Position numbers and translations under genes: made by a program | In this document: one piece after another, positions 46,441 through 58,391 of the stretch | How positions within the stretch are numbered: the first letter of the stretch is position 1 | Layout: every line of letters starts with the position of its first letter | Assembly (NCBI GenBank): GCA_003254905.1 | Contig: QANU01111780.1 | Location: 406,242 to 470,241 of the forward strand | Source: Nissolia schottii | Taxonomy: Eukaryota > Streptophyta > Magnoliopsida > Fabales > Fabaceae | DNA length: 64,000 nucleotides | Direction of reading: 5' to 3' | Notes under the pieces: model-generated | What the model was told of the DNA's origin: nothing | Databases searched by the model: none | What the model saw: the letters and a program-made list of their open reading frames with translations, nothing else

Positions 46441-48445
46441 TTTTTGGAGAGATGATTCATGAAATTAATACTGTTTTATCATTTGGGGGTTGTCTAATGA
46501 TATTAAGATCTTGATAACTTGTATTATTTAATTATTAAACTGTTTTGTTTTTGTAGAATGGACACATTAAGACATCTTCCTGGTTCTGGTCAAGAGGGAT
46601 TGCATGAACTTCGGAAAATTGCTCAAAGCATTGAAGAGAAGTTTTTCACTGCTGCAACAAGCCAGGTATATCTCTAATTATGATCTTCACAATTATCATG
46701 TTCATTTATGGTATACCTTTGCAAACATATACAAAACCTAAGATTGATGATTTGATGTGCTATTCCCCAATTTCAGGATGATTATTGTCTGAAAGTATAT
46801 TCGAAGATGCTGTCGTTGGAGACTAAATTCCTGGGTAACAAGGCCAGTAATTTACCATCAGATCAAGTTGGCCCTAACAATAAACCTTCGGATCCAGGTT
46901 AGCATTTAAGAGCGTTCACATGCTAATAGCACTCTGGTAGTGTCTGAATTTCTGGGTTGTTTTATGTTTTTCAAATTAAGCTGTTGGAACTATAGTGTCC
47001 TATTGCTTTGAAATATCGTTATATTCTAAGTTTCTCTGGTTGTCTTAGATGTTATATGTTTGCCCTTTGTCTTTATCTTTGTCTCTTTTTAGAAAAAAAA
47101 AAAATACACTGAAATAATTCAAGTGTTTTTAATAATTCATATCGATTCTAATTTTATAATTTTATATATATTGTAACTTTGTTGATTTGACTTACTTAGG
47201 CAATTGTTTAAATAGGACTTGTTTTGCAATCTCGAGTTTACAACCCAGGACAGCAACATCCTTTGGCTTTGCCTAATCAGCCACAGTCACGCCAACAACT
47301 TCAATCTCAGAACACTCAAAATAACATTGCATCTCAACCAATCCTGCTTCCAGTTTCTAGTATGGCCCAGACTCCCATCCAGAATGTTGGCCAGAATTCT
47401 AATATGCAAAATGTGTTTGCTAGTTCCCTGAGACAAATGCCCGGAAGGCAGCAGGTTGTTCCCCAACAACAGCAGCAATCACAGAACCCACAGCAACAGC
47501 ATAACCTTCTACGATCAAATCAGTTGAAATCTTCTCAGCAATCCACCATGCAAACATCACCTGTCATGCAGCCTTCCATGATGCAAACATCTTCTCTATC
47601 TAAAATTCAGCACAATCAGCAGTCTAATAATGTTCAACAGTCAACACAGTCCATGCTTCAGCAACAGCCCCAAGTTATCAGGCAACAACAACAACAGCAA
47701 CAGACATCTATTCTTCATCAGCAGCAAACACCAATGGCTCAGCAGGTGATATCGGCTCCACAGAAGCAGCGGCAGCAAAAACAGCTTTGGGGGTCTCAGG
47801 CAAATCCAACCAACATGCAGCATACTCAGATGCCTGGGCCAGAGAGTAATGATGGTAATATGCAGCAACCACAGAGGTTGCTTGCACAGCAGAACAATCT
47901 TTCAAGCCTGCAACAACAGCAGCAACAGTTAATAAATCAACAAAACAACCTATCAAATAAGCATCAACAGTTGGGAAATAGCGTCCCTGGGTTGCAGCCA
48001 CAGCAGGTCCTTGGACCTCAATCTGGTGAATCAGGCATGCAAACGAGCCAGCATTCTGCACACATGATACAACATTCAATGGGTCCAGTGCAGCAACGAT
48101 CACAACAAAAAGCATCGAACTTGTTGCCATCCCAAATGCAACAGTCACGGCCACAAGCCCTACAGCAGCAGTTGATGCCACAGATTCAATCTCAGCCTGC
48201 ACAGTTGCAACAGCAATTGGGTCTGCAGCAGCAGCCAAATCCCTTGCAACGAGATATGCTGCACAGACTTCTGGCATCAGGCTCCTTACGTCAGCAGCAA
48301 AGTGTTCTTGATGAACAAAAGCAGTTATATCAATCACAGAGACCCCTTCAAGAAACTTCATCAAGTATGTAGAAGTTTAACCACGCATTTTTTCTGTCTT
48401 TTAGCTTTTGTCAATTGATGGCTCCAAGGTTGTCAAATTCATCCT

Positions 48446-48957
48446 TCCCTTAGATCATATAGGGATTAGACATGTATATTGTGAGCTCCTACCTCTAGTA
48501 TAAATATAAAACTACATATACATATATGTATAATAACCTTAAAATTACAACTAACATAAAGAAACATTTATTCAGATTACATAATAGAGGTAAATATGTA
48601 AGGAGGTCTAAGCCCTATAATAAAGAAAAGATCACAAGTTATATCCCAACATTTAATGGAAAAAGAATAATCACAAGGCAGGCCAATACAGTGGCAAGGG
48701 TGGAATGGTTGTTTGAAGGTTTAAGCTAGGTTTTTTCAGCAGATGACATGCTAAACTCTTGATTGGCTGTGATTGACGAGATTGCACAATCTCAGTGATC
48801 CTACGTCAAAGAAACAATGTCAAAGAAAAGGAAAAATGAAAACAAAAAGACTTTTGTGCACTTTCTTGTGTTTGGATTTTTAACTTCTATTTTTAATGCT
48901 TATCCTGTTTCTGCCAACTATGATATTCATCTTATTTCCTTAAATGAGACAACTGAA
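48446..48957. mobile_element. insertion of about 510 bp in MED15 copy 2 intron 4, unclassified
   Basis: Copy 1 runs directly from GTCAAATTCGTTCC to TTCCATTTCTGCAATG, while copy 2 has about 510 additional bases between the matching points. The inserted sequence has an AT-rich first half and GATTGACGAGATTGCACAATC (near 48772), but no ends I can name. A deletion in copy 1 is the alternative. Confidence 0.5.
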
Positions 48958-49221
48958 TTCAATTTTCCATTTCGGCAAGGTTTACCCTTCATAAAACATT
49001 TTGCCTTGTCTGAATGCTTATGGGCAGTCTTTGGAAATTCTTTGCTGATGCCCCTATCATACATCTGTCAACTCAAGTTTATGATTCATATATCACAATG
49101 CCTTTACTTCTCAGCCTACAGGTCAATGGCCCTAGAATAGCCCATATTTCCTGATAGTATCTATTAAGGATAGCTGAGTAGGACAGAATATATGGGCAAT
49201 AAATTAGGACGTTCTAGTCAA

Positions 49222-49415
49222 TAGGGTGCGTTTGGTTTCAGTTGTCATTTCTTGTTTCCATTTCCAAAATTTCCTGTTTCAGGATTTTGTTAAGGAAATA
49301 GTGAAAACTATAAAATCTGGTCTTCTGTTTTCATTTCCTGTTTTTACTATTTCCTTCATAAAATCCTGAAAACATAGAGTTCTGGAAATGAAAACTGAAA
49401 CCAAACACATTCCTA
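49222..49415. mobile_element. MITE in MED15 copy 2 intron 4
   Basis: The left end GGGTGCGTTTGGTTTCAGTT and right end AACTGAAACCAAACACATTCC are inverted repeats, with TA at both borders. The total is about 194 bp and the interior also folds (ATTTCCTGTTT repeats). Copy 1 lacks it at the equivalent place (near 14890), so it inserted after the duplication or was lost from copy 1. Confidence 0.7.
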
Positions 49416-50176
49416 TGATCTCTCTAATAGTTATCAAATTCAATTTTGATTGTAATATCTCATCACTATCAATATGTATCAATATGAGTGCCAGACAATT
49501 TGAAAGTCATGGCTTCTGCATACTCTCTATTCTTAACCTAATAACATGTTATCTAAGCCTTTGGTTCTTGAAGACTTCTTACAGCCCACTCTTTCTCCAT
49601 TTTCTTTCCATTTTTTTCTGGGCCCAATCACCACCTGTACTGAGTGCCGATTGGGTAATCTCATTCACTCTTTATGAAAATGTAAGATATCGCCATATCT
49701 CCTGAAGATGTAGGTTGTATTTGATAGAATAATGTTCTATGAGTTCATTTGCAATTACCTTATCTGTTATATTTTTTCATTTTTTAATAAAAAGCTAATT
49801 CTGCATTTTTGTTGTATGCTCTCATGTGTACATTATAATATCTGTTGTAGCTTCTATGGATTCAACTGCACAGACTGGACTGCCAAGTGGGAGTGATTGG
49901 CAAGAAGAAGTATATCAAAAGGTAATATGTTCTTATCACTTTTTTCCCTTAAGTTGGATACAACAGAAATTAGCCAAAGTCAAACAAAACATATAGTTAA
50001 ATAATGAATTAAGGCTTTTATTTTGACGAATTTACTTGATATTAAGAGCATGTACTTCTTCACCACTCTTGAAGGGGAAAAAAAACTTCTTAAATACATA
50101 CTGTTGAATATGTGAATGAAATCCTTCACATAATATATGTAAAGGTGTGCACTGCAGCAGTGGAAACTACTGGTGT

Positions 50177-50449
50177 TGTCGGCCTCTTTGCATTTCTATG
50201 GTTTTGGTATAAGTTGTATACCAAAATATGGTTTGAAACAAAAAATTACAATTGTATGGTTCAGAGTCTGAATTCGCCACAGGGTGTGGCAAATTCAGAC
50301 TTTTTAAAAATAAAAAAAAAATAAAAAGGTCTGAATTTGCCACAGGGTGTGGCAAATTCAGACTCCAGGCCCATACAATTGTAAATTTTTTACATGGACC
50401 ATATTATGGGAAATAAATCATTTGGAGGCCACATATATGTAATAAATCC
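50177..50449. mobile_element. nested-palindrome insertion with 5-bp target duplication
   Basis: Copy 1 of MED15 has a single GGTGTCTTACCCTG at this point of intron 5. Copy 2 has GGTGT, then 273 bp, then GGTGTCTTACCCTG, so a clean insertion with GGTGT duplicated (50172-50176, 50450-50454). Inside lie two 35-bp palindromes, 50266-50300 and 50329-50363 (GTCTGAATTTGCCAC facing GTGGCAAATTCAGAC), separated by an A-rich linker. ACAATTGTATGG / CCATACAATTGT form an outer inverted pair. There is no coding capacity and I cannot place the family. Confidence 0.8.
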
Positions 50450-53164
50450 GGTGTCTTACCCTGAACAGGAAATTGTCTTCGGTGAATTTCTTTCAATACT
50501 ACCATTTTATCCTCTGGCATCAAGAAGGATTCATTGCAATGATTAATCTGATTCTGTGCTTATATGAATGGTATTGCTTCAGTGCAAGATTATGTTACTG
50601 TTTTGGTGACTTCTGACAGTTTCCAATTCATAATACATGCCCATGATGTACATCCTACTTACAATTTATGATTCATGATGCCTTGCAGAATGTTTTTATT
50701 TGTAATATACCCCNCTTACAGATCAAAACCATGAAAGAAAGTTACTTGCCAGAGTTGTTTGACTTTAATGTAATGTACCACAATCATGTACTTAAACTTC
50801 CGCAGGTACGCTCTGTGTTAACAGCTGCTATATAGATAAAGAAGCCTTTTCCGTTATCTCGGTTAACACTGGAGTTTTTCATTCTTTGTTAAGCATTATC
50901 AATTCATCACCCTTCCAGAAAGGAAGCCCTTTATTTATTTATTACTATTACTGTGTTTAACTGTGTATTCTCTATCAGTTATATTCACTTCCACCAGAAC
51001 AAAGGACAGATCAGCTTACAAAGATGAAGGAATTCAAAACGAGTTTGGACTGTATCATAACACCCCTTCTTGTTTCCAAGAGCGACATTTCACCTGATTT
51101 CAAGGAGAGACTGGGTTCATTTGAGAAGCATATTATAAATTTCATTAATACATATAGACCTATGAGAGCCATGTCTTCACTGCAGCCAGGACAGCTTCCC
51201 CCAACTCATATGCACTCAATGTCACAGCCACAATCCCAAGTTTCTCAGGTGAAGTCTCATGAAAATCAAACGATCTCTCAGTTGCAAGCAACAAATATAC
51301 AAGGCTCTGTAGCAACTATGCAACAGAATAGTATGACAAGCATGCAGCACAGTACTGTGTCTGGTGTATTCATGGCACAGCAGAATACGATGAATTCAAT
51401 GCAACCTGTTACCAATTTAGGTTCAGGACAAGGGAATGCTATGAATTCCCTGCAGCAGGTTCCAGTGAGCTCCCTTCAACCAAACCCTGTTAGTGCTCCT
51501 CAACAAAGTAACACTAACTCCTTATCTTCACAAGGTGGGGTAAATGTGATCCAATCAAATCTCAATCCCTTTCAGGAAGGTTCAAGCATGCTTCAACACC
51601 AGCAACTAAAACAACAGCAGAAGCCGCGAATGTTGCAGAATCAACAATATCATCAGCGGCAATTGATGCAGAGGCAGCAGATCCTACAACGGCAGCAGCA
51701 GGTACACCAGCCAGCAAAGCAACAGCTGTCTGTGCAGTTGCAGACACATCAAATGCAACGGCTTCGCCAAACAAATGATGTAACTGATACAAAGATGAGG
51801 CGAGAAATTGGTGTTAAGCCGGGTGTCTTTCATCAACATCTTACCTCCAGTTCATGCTCAGCTTATCCCCTGAAACAAGGGAGCTCTTTTCCTGTTTCTT
51901 CACCCCAACTAGCTGCATCTCCTCAGATTCTGCAACATTCATCTCCTCAGGTTGACCAAGGAAATCATCCTCCATCTCTAACAAAAGTTTCTACCCCACT
52001 GCAATCTGCCAATTCAACTTTTGTAGGCCCCACTCCTTCACCTCCCTTGGCTCCATCTTCTATGTCAGGAGACTCTGAGAAGCCCATTTCTGGTGTCTCA
52101 TTTATGTCAAATGCTGCAAATATTGGTCATCAAAAAACAAGTAGTGCAGCAGCACCTGCTCAATCCCTTTCCATTGGAACTCCTGGGATATCAGCCTCTC
52201 CTTTACTTGCTGAATTTAGTGGTCCAGTTTGTCCTCATGGTAATGCTTTAGCGCCCACTTCTGGAACATCAACTGTTACTGATCAACATATTGAGCGCCT
52301 AGTTAAAGTGGTTAGTCTAACTGATCTTAGCTGGTCTGATGAGTAGCTGTGGCCTAAAAGTTTTTTAAAAGATGTGACAAAAAGGTTCCTATAATTATTC
52401 TATTATTTTAATTTTGGAATCATAGATGAAAACTTTATGTCTAATCATGATTCCAGATCAAATCAATGTCATCCAAAGCATTAGGTGCTGCTGTCAGTGA
52501 TATTAGTTCAGTTGTCAGCATGAATGATAGAATGGCAGGACCACCTCCAGGAAATGGATCCAGATTTGCTGCTGGCAAAGATTTGGTTGCTGTGACTAAT
52601 TGCCGTCTTCAGGATAGAGATTTTACCACCCAAGATGCTGCCAACGGAACCAGGAGGATGAAGCGCTATTATGATGCTACACCCCTGAATGTTGTATCAT
52701 CTGCCAGTAGCATGAATGACAGTATCAAGCAGTTAACTGCTTTGGAGGCTTCTGATTTGGAGTCAACTGCAATATCTAGCTTCAAGAAAGCCAAGGATTG
52801 AGGTTCTAAATTATGCTTTCTTTTTAAATTGTTACAACTTATTTTATAATTGATACCATCTGGTGTCAATGCCTTCTTTTTTGGGCTTCTTGTTGCAGTT
52901 TATTAATGGGCACCACATGGAATTCATATGCACCAACACATTATGTACATTACTTATTCACCCTTTTATTCAATTAGTATTCATTTCCCAGCTAGAAGTT
53001 CTAGTGATTCTTGGTATTCTGACTACAAGGATTCAGACTTAAAAATGCACATTTATTTTAAATTTAGTAGTGTGTAGAGAGGTTGGAGTTATCATTGGAA
53101 TTTGGGCATGATGTATTCAGGGCATTGTCAGATAATAGTTTTAAAAGTAATTCTTACCTTCTTA

Positions 53165-53331
53165 GGGTCAATTTGCAAGTTTTGTTTTGGAGAGGAAGGA
53201 AATGGAAGAAAAAGGTTTTGTGGGGGGGGGGGGGGGGTTNGGAGTTAATCATGGTTTTAACATGTATTAAGCCTCCCAAAAGCTTTCCTTTCCTCTATTT
53301 CCCCTCCAAAACAAAACTCTCAAACACACCC
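53165..53331. mobile_element. PIF/Harbinger-type MITE in MED15 copy 2 intron 8
   Basis: It opens GGGTCAATTTGCAAGTTTTG and closes AACTCTCAAACACACCC, with TTTTGTTTTGGAGAGG / CCCTCCAAAACAAAA as inverted arms. TTA lies on both sides (53162-53164, 53332-53334), the 3-bp target of Harbinger elements. It contains a poly-G run and one ambiguous base near 53240. It is absent from copy 1. Confidence 0.7.
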
Positions 53332-53852
53332 TTAGGGTTTGAGTTGTATCCATCAAGGGAGAAAAGTTCTTTATTTATTTATTTTTTGTTGATGGCTTAA
53401 TGAGGAGATCACTTTATAATTTCAGAATTTGCCCTGAAATCTATGCTATATTGCTGATAAGAAATTTATTTGACTTATACCGCAGGCTAACCATGCTTTT
53501 CTCGAAGAAATCAGAGAGATTAATCAGCGACATAGCGACACAGCAGTAAACACAAGTGATGAAGAAGTTGATCCATCTTCAGCAGCTGCTGCTGCTGCTG
53601 AAGGGGCAGAAGGGACCATGCTGCGATGTTGGATATTTTGACAGTAAGGAGAATGAAGATCTTTCGGAGAAGACAAAGGTCAGGTTTAGCGAATCCTTGA
53701 GAAGTGTATCAGGACCTATGTCTCTTGGGGAGATAGCAAAGAATTGGGATATCTGTGCTCGCAGAGTTATTTGCGAGCATACTCAACTGCAGGGTGGAGG
53801 GACCTTCAGCTCTAAGTATGGGACTTGGGAGGATTGCTTGACTAGTGCATGA

Positions 53853-54236
53853 TGATCCCTTGCCTATGAAGAAAAAAAATTCACTATTGATGTGAATACA
53901 GATCAAGATTTACAATAATATCTTGGCATAACAGTAAATGTCAAATTATCAATTTTCACTATTTTCCAAAGTACTCTCTTAGCGAAGATTAGTATGAGCT
54001 GTTCGGGCTGTGTCGTATGTGTAAGCTGGAGGGAAAAAAAACTTTGCAGAGCAATGGGTATGGTCACTGATTTCTTATAGTTTATGCACATGCTGGACAT
54101 GGAGCAGAAACAATCGTTGCTGTCACCACTATCGCTACAACTACCACCACCGATTGCCACACCACTGGTGCCATCGCTACCACCACTAACCACAATAACA
54201 ATACACTAAATAATAATAATAATAATAATAATAATA

Positions 54237-54270
<34 letters not shown>

Positions 54271-54519
54271 TTATTATTATTATAAATATTTATTTATTTT
54301 GTGTGAATTTTCAGATACATTATTTGTGTATACTAAACATAATAATGTAATATTACTAACAATTTAAAAGGTGATAATTTTTTAAAAGATAATTTAGATT
54401 ATTAAACAATCTTGAGATGCAGTATACCAAACTACCTTATAGTAAAAAAGAAAAATGCTTGAATTAATTGACTAGCTCATAAAGATTTGGAATCAATATT
54501 AAATAGTTGTTATAGAATA
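53853..54519 (-). repeat. dispersed GGT-core repeat, copy 2 (reverse), at 54100-54440
   Basis: 54105-54195 is CCACCA/ACCACC-rich and 54205-54290 is (AAT)n running into (ATT)n, itself a palindrome. 54360-54440 reads AAAGGTGATAATTTTTTAAA...TTTAGATTATTAAACAATCT...ACTACCTTA. This is the reverse complement of the family head at 21425-21540. Positions 53853-54100 are the 3' flank of MED15 copy 2. Confidence 0.6.
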
Positions 54520-54702
54520 GAATTCTAAAGAAATCAGGCATCTCTAGTATTGGTTTTACCATAGAGTGGTGAGTGTGTAACATTTAGTTGAGAGTGTGTG
54601 TGTGCAGAGTGAGGTGTAATAGTGTCTGAGGTGAGTGGAAAATGAGGTGAAACGGTGAGTGTATGTATATGTCGTGAGCCAATATACTAGCGAGTCTTAA
54701 TT
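54520..54702 (-). repeat. dispersed repeat family R1, copy c
   Basis: Reverse orientation: GAATTCTAAAGAAATCAGGC ... TCTAGTATTGG ... GTGAGCCAATATACTAGCGA. It is well conserved relative to copies a and b and lies downstream of MED15 copy 2. Confidence 0.65.
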
Positions 54703-54977
54703 GAATATATTTGACAATTATTTTAATTTCTAAACCATATATATCGCGAGCGAATTGAGTAGATGGACCTGTACATGATATATGAAATTAAAAAATATAT
54801 TAACTATAAAAAATTTAATTGAGATGACTCATTCTCAAAATTAATACCAAGCCTTTTTTATTGTTAATTGTGGCGACACAATTGAATGATTTTTTTTATC
54901 TTACACGGTCTGTCTATCTTAAAAGCTTAAGATGATAGGAAAGAGCGTGACAAATGAATGATTTAAAAACCATTGTA

Positions 54978-55008
<31 letters not shown>

Positions 55009-56381
55009 TGGTTTTTATATCTTACACTAGCTCTATGTGCTGCTTTATGGCATTTGATTTTATGCATGCATGTATATAATTTTTTCAATTAGGGAGAGAA
55101 TATTGATACGTGTCAGCACCCAATTTTGTCCCGATCACTAAAAAAGTTATATCAAAGCCAACAATATTTTGTTTTACTTGTGTATTTTGTTCATAACAAA
55201 TGTTTTTAGTTGAAACTCAATTTAAAAAATAAGTCAAATATTAATTATAAAAATGATTGATGTACACGTTATAATCTATCATTGTGCTGCCAACTAATAT
55301 TTTATACAGTTGACCTATATGCATTCACACGTTATAACTAATTTTCACGCACCCACTCAACCCAAAACCCTCAGCTCGAACGCAGCCCTCATTTTTCTTC
55401 TTTTTACTTCGTCTTCATTCTCCTCGTCATCGTTTGTCGACGTCACCATCGTTTTTCTTCTTCTTCATCTGAATCGTAGTTCTTCTTCTTCATCATTGTC
55501 TTCTTCATCTTCTTCCTTCGTTTTGTTTTCTATTTTTGAACAAGCTTATCCATGGAGTCTTCAGATCAAACCGATGAATGTAATGAGGTACAATTCTATT
55601 TTGATAGGAATTCATCGTAGCTTCTCACCAACTACTAAGTTGTTTGTGTACTGCTATTGTTAATGTTTGTGCATCATAGTTGACGATGCTTATCTAAACA
55701 CGATAATAAAGGGGCTTTTAACATATGTTTATGACAATGATTAATTTAATTAGTCACACATAATGCTTGGATTGATGTTTATTCTTTAGTTTATTGTTTC
55801 GTCTTTCATGTTCTCGAGTATGATGTATTGTATTTTGGTTGGTGTCTTTGTCCTAAAGCAGGTATGGAGTTTCATATTCAATTTTGGGACTAGATGTGGC
55901 CGGACAAGAGTTAAGGGAGGTTATGAAGGGGAAAAAAAAAACTAACAACTTTGCGATGGAAATTGCGTTGTCGGTAAAATACTCCAAATAAACTAACTAG
56001 CAACGGATGAGTTCCGACGGAAAAATTTGCGGCAGACTTTCCGATCAAAATGCACTGCAAAACAATATTTTTGCCGCAAAAAGATCATTTCAGCCACAAA
56101 CAGAGATGAATTTAACCGAAATAAAAATTTAAAGGGATGAAATTAGGGGTTTTTGTCTTCATTTTATGATGTGAGTTTTAACAACCATTACATCCGTCAT
56201 CCGTGAATGCAATAGGAAGCAGTTCAACACTTCAGTGTGAGCCTAACAGAGTACAATCCTATTATGTCCACAAGAGCCAATGAAATTCAAAACTGAGGCA
56301 CAACATTAATTTAAAATGCTATTCATTTTATTATCATATATATCCTTCCAATGGTGGTAACATGTCATATATATGATATTA
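54703..56381. other. intergenic; repeat unit 55691-55900 and element-like 55910-56110
   Basis: A (TA)n tract lies at about 54979-55001. A Ser-rich ORF at 55310-55663 comes from a TTC-repeat tract and is not credited. 55691-55900 is repeated at 59306-59498. 55940-56100 contains GCGATGGAAATTGCGTTG and CGACGGAAAAATTTGCGGC, resembling transposon subterminal repeats. Confidence 0.45.
55691..55900 (+). repeat. direct repeat of about 200 bp, first copy
   Basis: Reads TGATTAATTTAATTAGTCAC ... TTTAGTTTATTGTTTCGTC ... GATGTATTGTATTTTGGTTG. It is repeated in the same orientation with few differences at 59306-59498. The two copies flank the intact aspartic protease gene. Confidence 0.75.
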
Positions 56382-58028
56382 TTAACCATTTCTGGTGCAA
56401 TCCTCGGGACCAAACTGCAGCTTATTTGAATTGATATCATAAATAAACTTAAGATTAGCTTGTTGAATTGCACCTAGCACCGTCTCGTGAGGATGATCAC
56501 TCTCTTTCACGTACAAACAAAAGACCTCGAATCCGTCGTCAGCATCCACAAAACCGTCAAAAGTTCGTTGAGGAGCTACTTTCAATTCAACATTGTTGTC
56601 GAAATAGAATGTTAAACCCGGCACATCCTTGTACCCTAGTCTCTCCTTGGTACCCCTTCTATAGCACGTGAAGCCCTCAATTTTATCATAAGGCTGGAAT
56701 TTAAGCCCCGAAAAGTGTTGGTGCAGATACGCAACAAGGTTCTTGTAGGCATCCCCGGCAATATGAGAGAAAGTGTAACCGGAGTCTATGATGCACCGAC
56801 TCTTTTCATCCAGAATCACCTTTTTCCCGCCCATGCCAATAGCTTTTAGATTCACACCGTAGTCAGATGCAACATCTGCCGAGAATGCTACGGACTGGAG
56901 CTGACGTGGCGCTTCTATGTCATCCCCAAACCTGAGGTACAAGGGTGGGGGCCGCTCCGTCTCACCGTCGTAATTTACCAAGCAATAAGAGAATCTACCG
57001 TTTATCTTAACCCCCTTTGCTTCTAATTGTCTCACAAAAGAAGGAGGGCCTCTTGCTAACCCAAATATGCCTGCACTGATCAAATGTATGTACATCAGAG
57101 GAAGTTAAAAATCCAATAAAGAATGTTGTTATAAAAAACTAAGTGATTGATTCTATGGACTAATGACCTGCTATTTGGTAGTCCTTGACCCCGGTAGAAA
57201 GAGGTTCAGCACTGTCAACCCCACACCCAAAACCAATCCCTTCAATTGCAGCCAGAGGAGGCGTCGTGGTAGTAGAATGGAAAGTAAGAGTCTCCCTTGC
57301 AAGAATTCCTTTTGAATATCCGTGGTCATCGTAGCCCACAAAATAAGAGCAGAACCCATCCATGCTCTGCTTTGGACGGCAGAGTGGATCAAGTTTCTTC
57401 TCATCGTACTTGATCGGTTTGTATGATTGGGAGGCACGGTTTGGGAACGGCTCTGGCTTCATTGCGTAGCATTTTCCACCTTTTGCGAGCTTGCATTCTT
57501 CGCATTGAACCCATATGAGGTCGCTGCCTGTTACGGCAAGACAATCATAGGATGTGAGTAAATAATAATATTAGAATTGGTATTAGTAAGAATATTCACG
57601 GAAATACTTTAATACAACAAGTGTCATGAATAGAGTACATGCATGTGTGTGAGATAATGGCAAGTGTTAAGAAAGGAAAAACCTCTAGAATCCGTAAAAC
57701 TACCTGTGTCCATGGTCAAGTAGTAATCTTTTGGAGGAGTTGTGGGGCCAAAAGTGCCAATTCCAACTTGTACAAGGAAAATTCCCCTGTATCTACGAAG
57801 CAAGGGGGAATATTTATTACCATTGGTGAACAAGTGGTATTTGTAAAGGGGTGATTTTGGAGAGTGAGGTGGGATTATCTCCAAGGAGAATCCCCCCTTT
57901 GGAAATGATTGAGTAGTACTAGTACTAGTATTAGTATTGGGTGGATTAGGTGAAGCCATAAGCAACAACACTTGAGATGACATTATGCATAGAAAAATCA
58001 AAGCTATGTGGGGGGGAGCCATGATCAT
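56382..58028 (-). CDS. A1 aspartic protease, nepenthesin/CDR1-type, complete
   Basis: Three exons (58028-57704, 57527-57168, 57070-56382; GT-AG) give an unbroken 457-residue frame. The start is at 58028 (MIM...) or at 58022, whose ATGGCTCC context is better. A hydrophobic signal peptide covers about residues 1-25, followed by a propeptide (KGGFSLEIIPPHSPKSPLYKYH). The first catalytic motif is DTGSDLIWVQC, with Asp about 107, split by intron 1. The Cys-rich nepenthesin insert (CEECKLAKGGKC ... DPLCRPKQ ... GFCSYF) and the flap (VGYDDHGYSKG) follow, then FGCGVD. The second catalytic motif is IIDSGYTFSHI, with Asp about 324; the usual DSGTT/DSGSS is DSGYT here. The C-terminus is VLGAIQQANLKFIYDINSNK then FGPEDC. 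Family members are secreted or vacuolar endopeptidases, some acting in defence. A paralogous pseudogene lies at 30930-32190. Confidence 0.92.
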
Positions 58029-58391
58029 GAGAGTATTTATGCATGTATGTAGTGATTATGGAAAGAGTTTGCTTGTTGGTGTGTGAAGAATTTGATTGGG
58101 GAGGTGTCCCCTTTTATGGTTGAGTTTAAGTGGGTCCCATCACAAGCTAGACTAAAACAATTTAAGTGATATTGCTGATTGTATACGATATTTTGAGATT
58201 GTTTTTGTAACTCTGAGAACTACTCGTGAGGTACTGAGGTTATAATTGAAGTTTTAGGCTCCTTTAATTGGCTTGAGTCGGGTACTTTTTCTTATTTTAA
58301 AAAATAAAGGGTTTGTTTCATTGATTTTTTTTGTGTGTGTGTGTTTTTTTTTTTTAAGGTTTTGATGAGGTTTGTCTTATACTTATAAAAT
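58029..58391 (-). promoter_or_regulatory. 5' flank of the intact aspartic protease gene
   Basis: 58029-58150 aligns with the flank of the pseudogene copy (GTTGGTGTGTGAAGAA, GAGGTGTCCC). After about 58180 the two flanks diverge until 58960, where similarity resumes, so about 770 bp was inserted here or lost from the other copy. No clear TATA box could be fixed. Confidence 0.45.

Larger units (their letters stand above)
45201..53852 (+). pseudogene. MED15: MED15 copy 2, C-terminally damaged paralogue
   Basis: Coding exons matching copy 1: 45201-45310, 46557-46665, 46777-46897, 47216-48364, 49851-49921, 50722-50805, 50979-52310, 52457-52802, 53486-53620 (truncated) and 53645-53852. The frame is open from MDTKNWRVDQ through KIX (residues about 20-91) and the Gln-rich body. 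In exon 8 one extra A (in AAGAAAGCC near 52787; copy 1 has AAGAAGCC) shifts the frame, and TGA follows at 52799-52801, predicting 1106 residues. Further on, a deletion joins the middle of exon 9 (after GAAGGGACCAT, about 53620) to the end of intron 10, removing exon 10. The last exon (ENEDLSEK to YGTWEDCLTSA) is still open but out of reach. The conserved Mediator-anchoring C-terminus would be lost. It may be a pseudogene or a truncated KIX-only protein. Confidence 0.88.

Noticed and set aside
50266-50363. Repeat-spacer-repeat look of the paired palindromes
   Set aside because: Only two units and a homopolymer linker in a plant intron; not a CRISPR array.
55310-55663. Ser-rich 117-codon ORF
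   Set aside because: It is a product of a TTC/TCA repeat tract, with no start-context or domain support.
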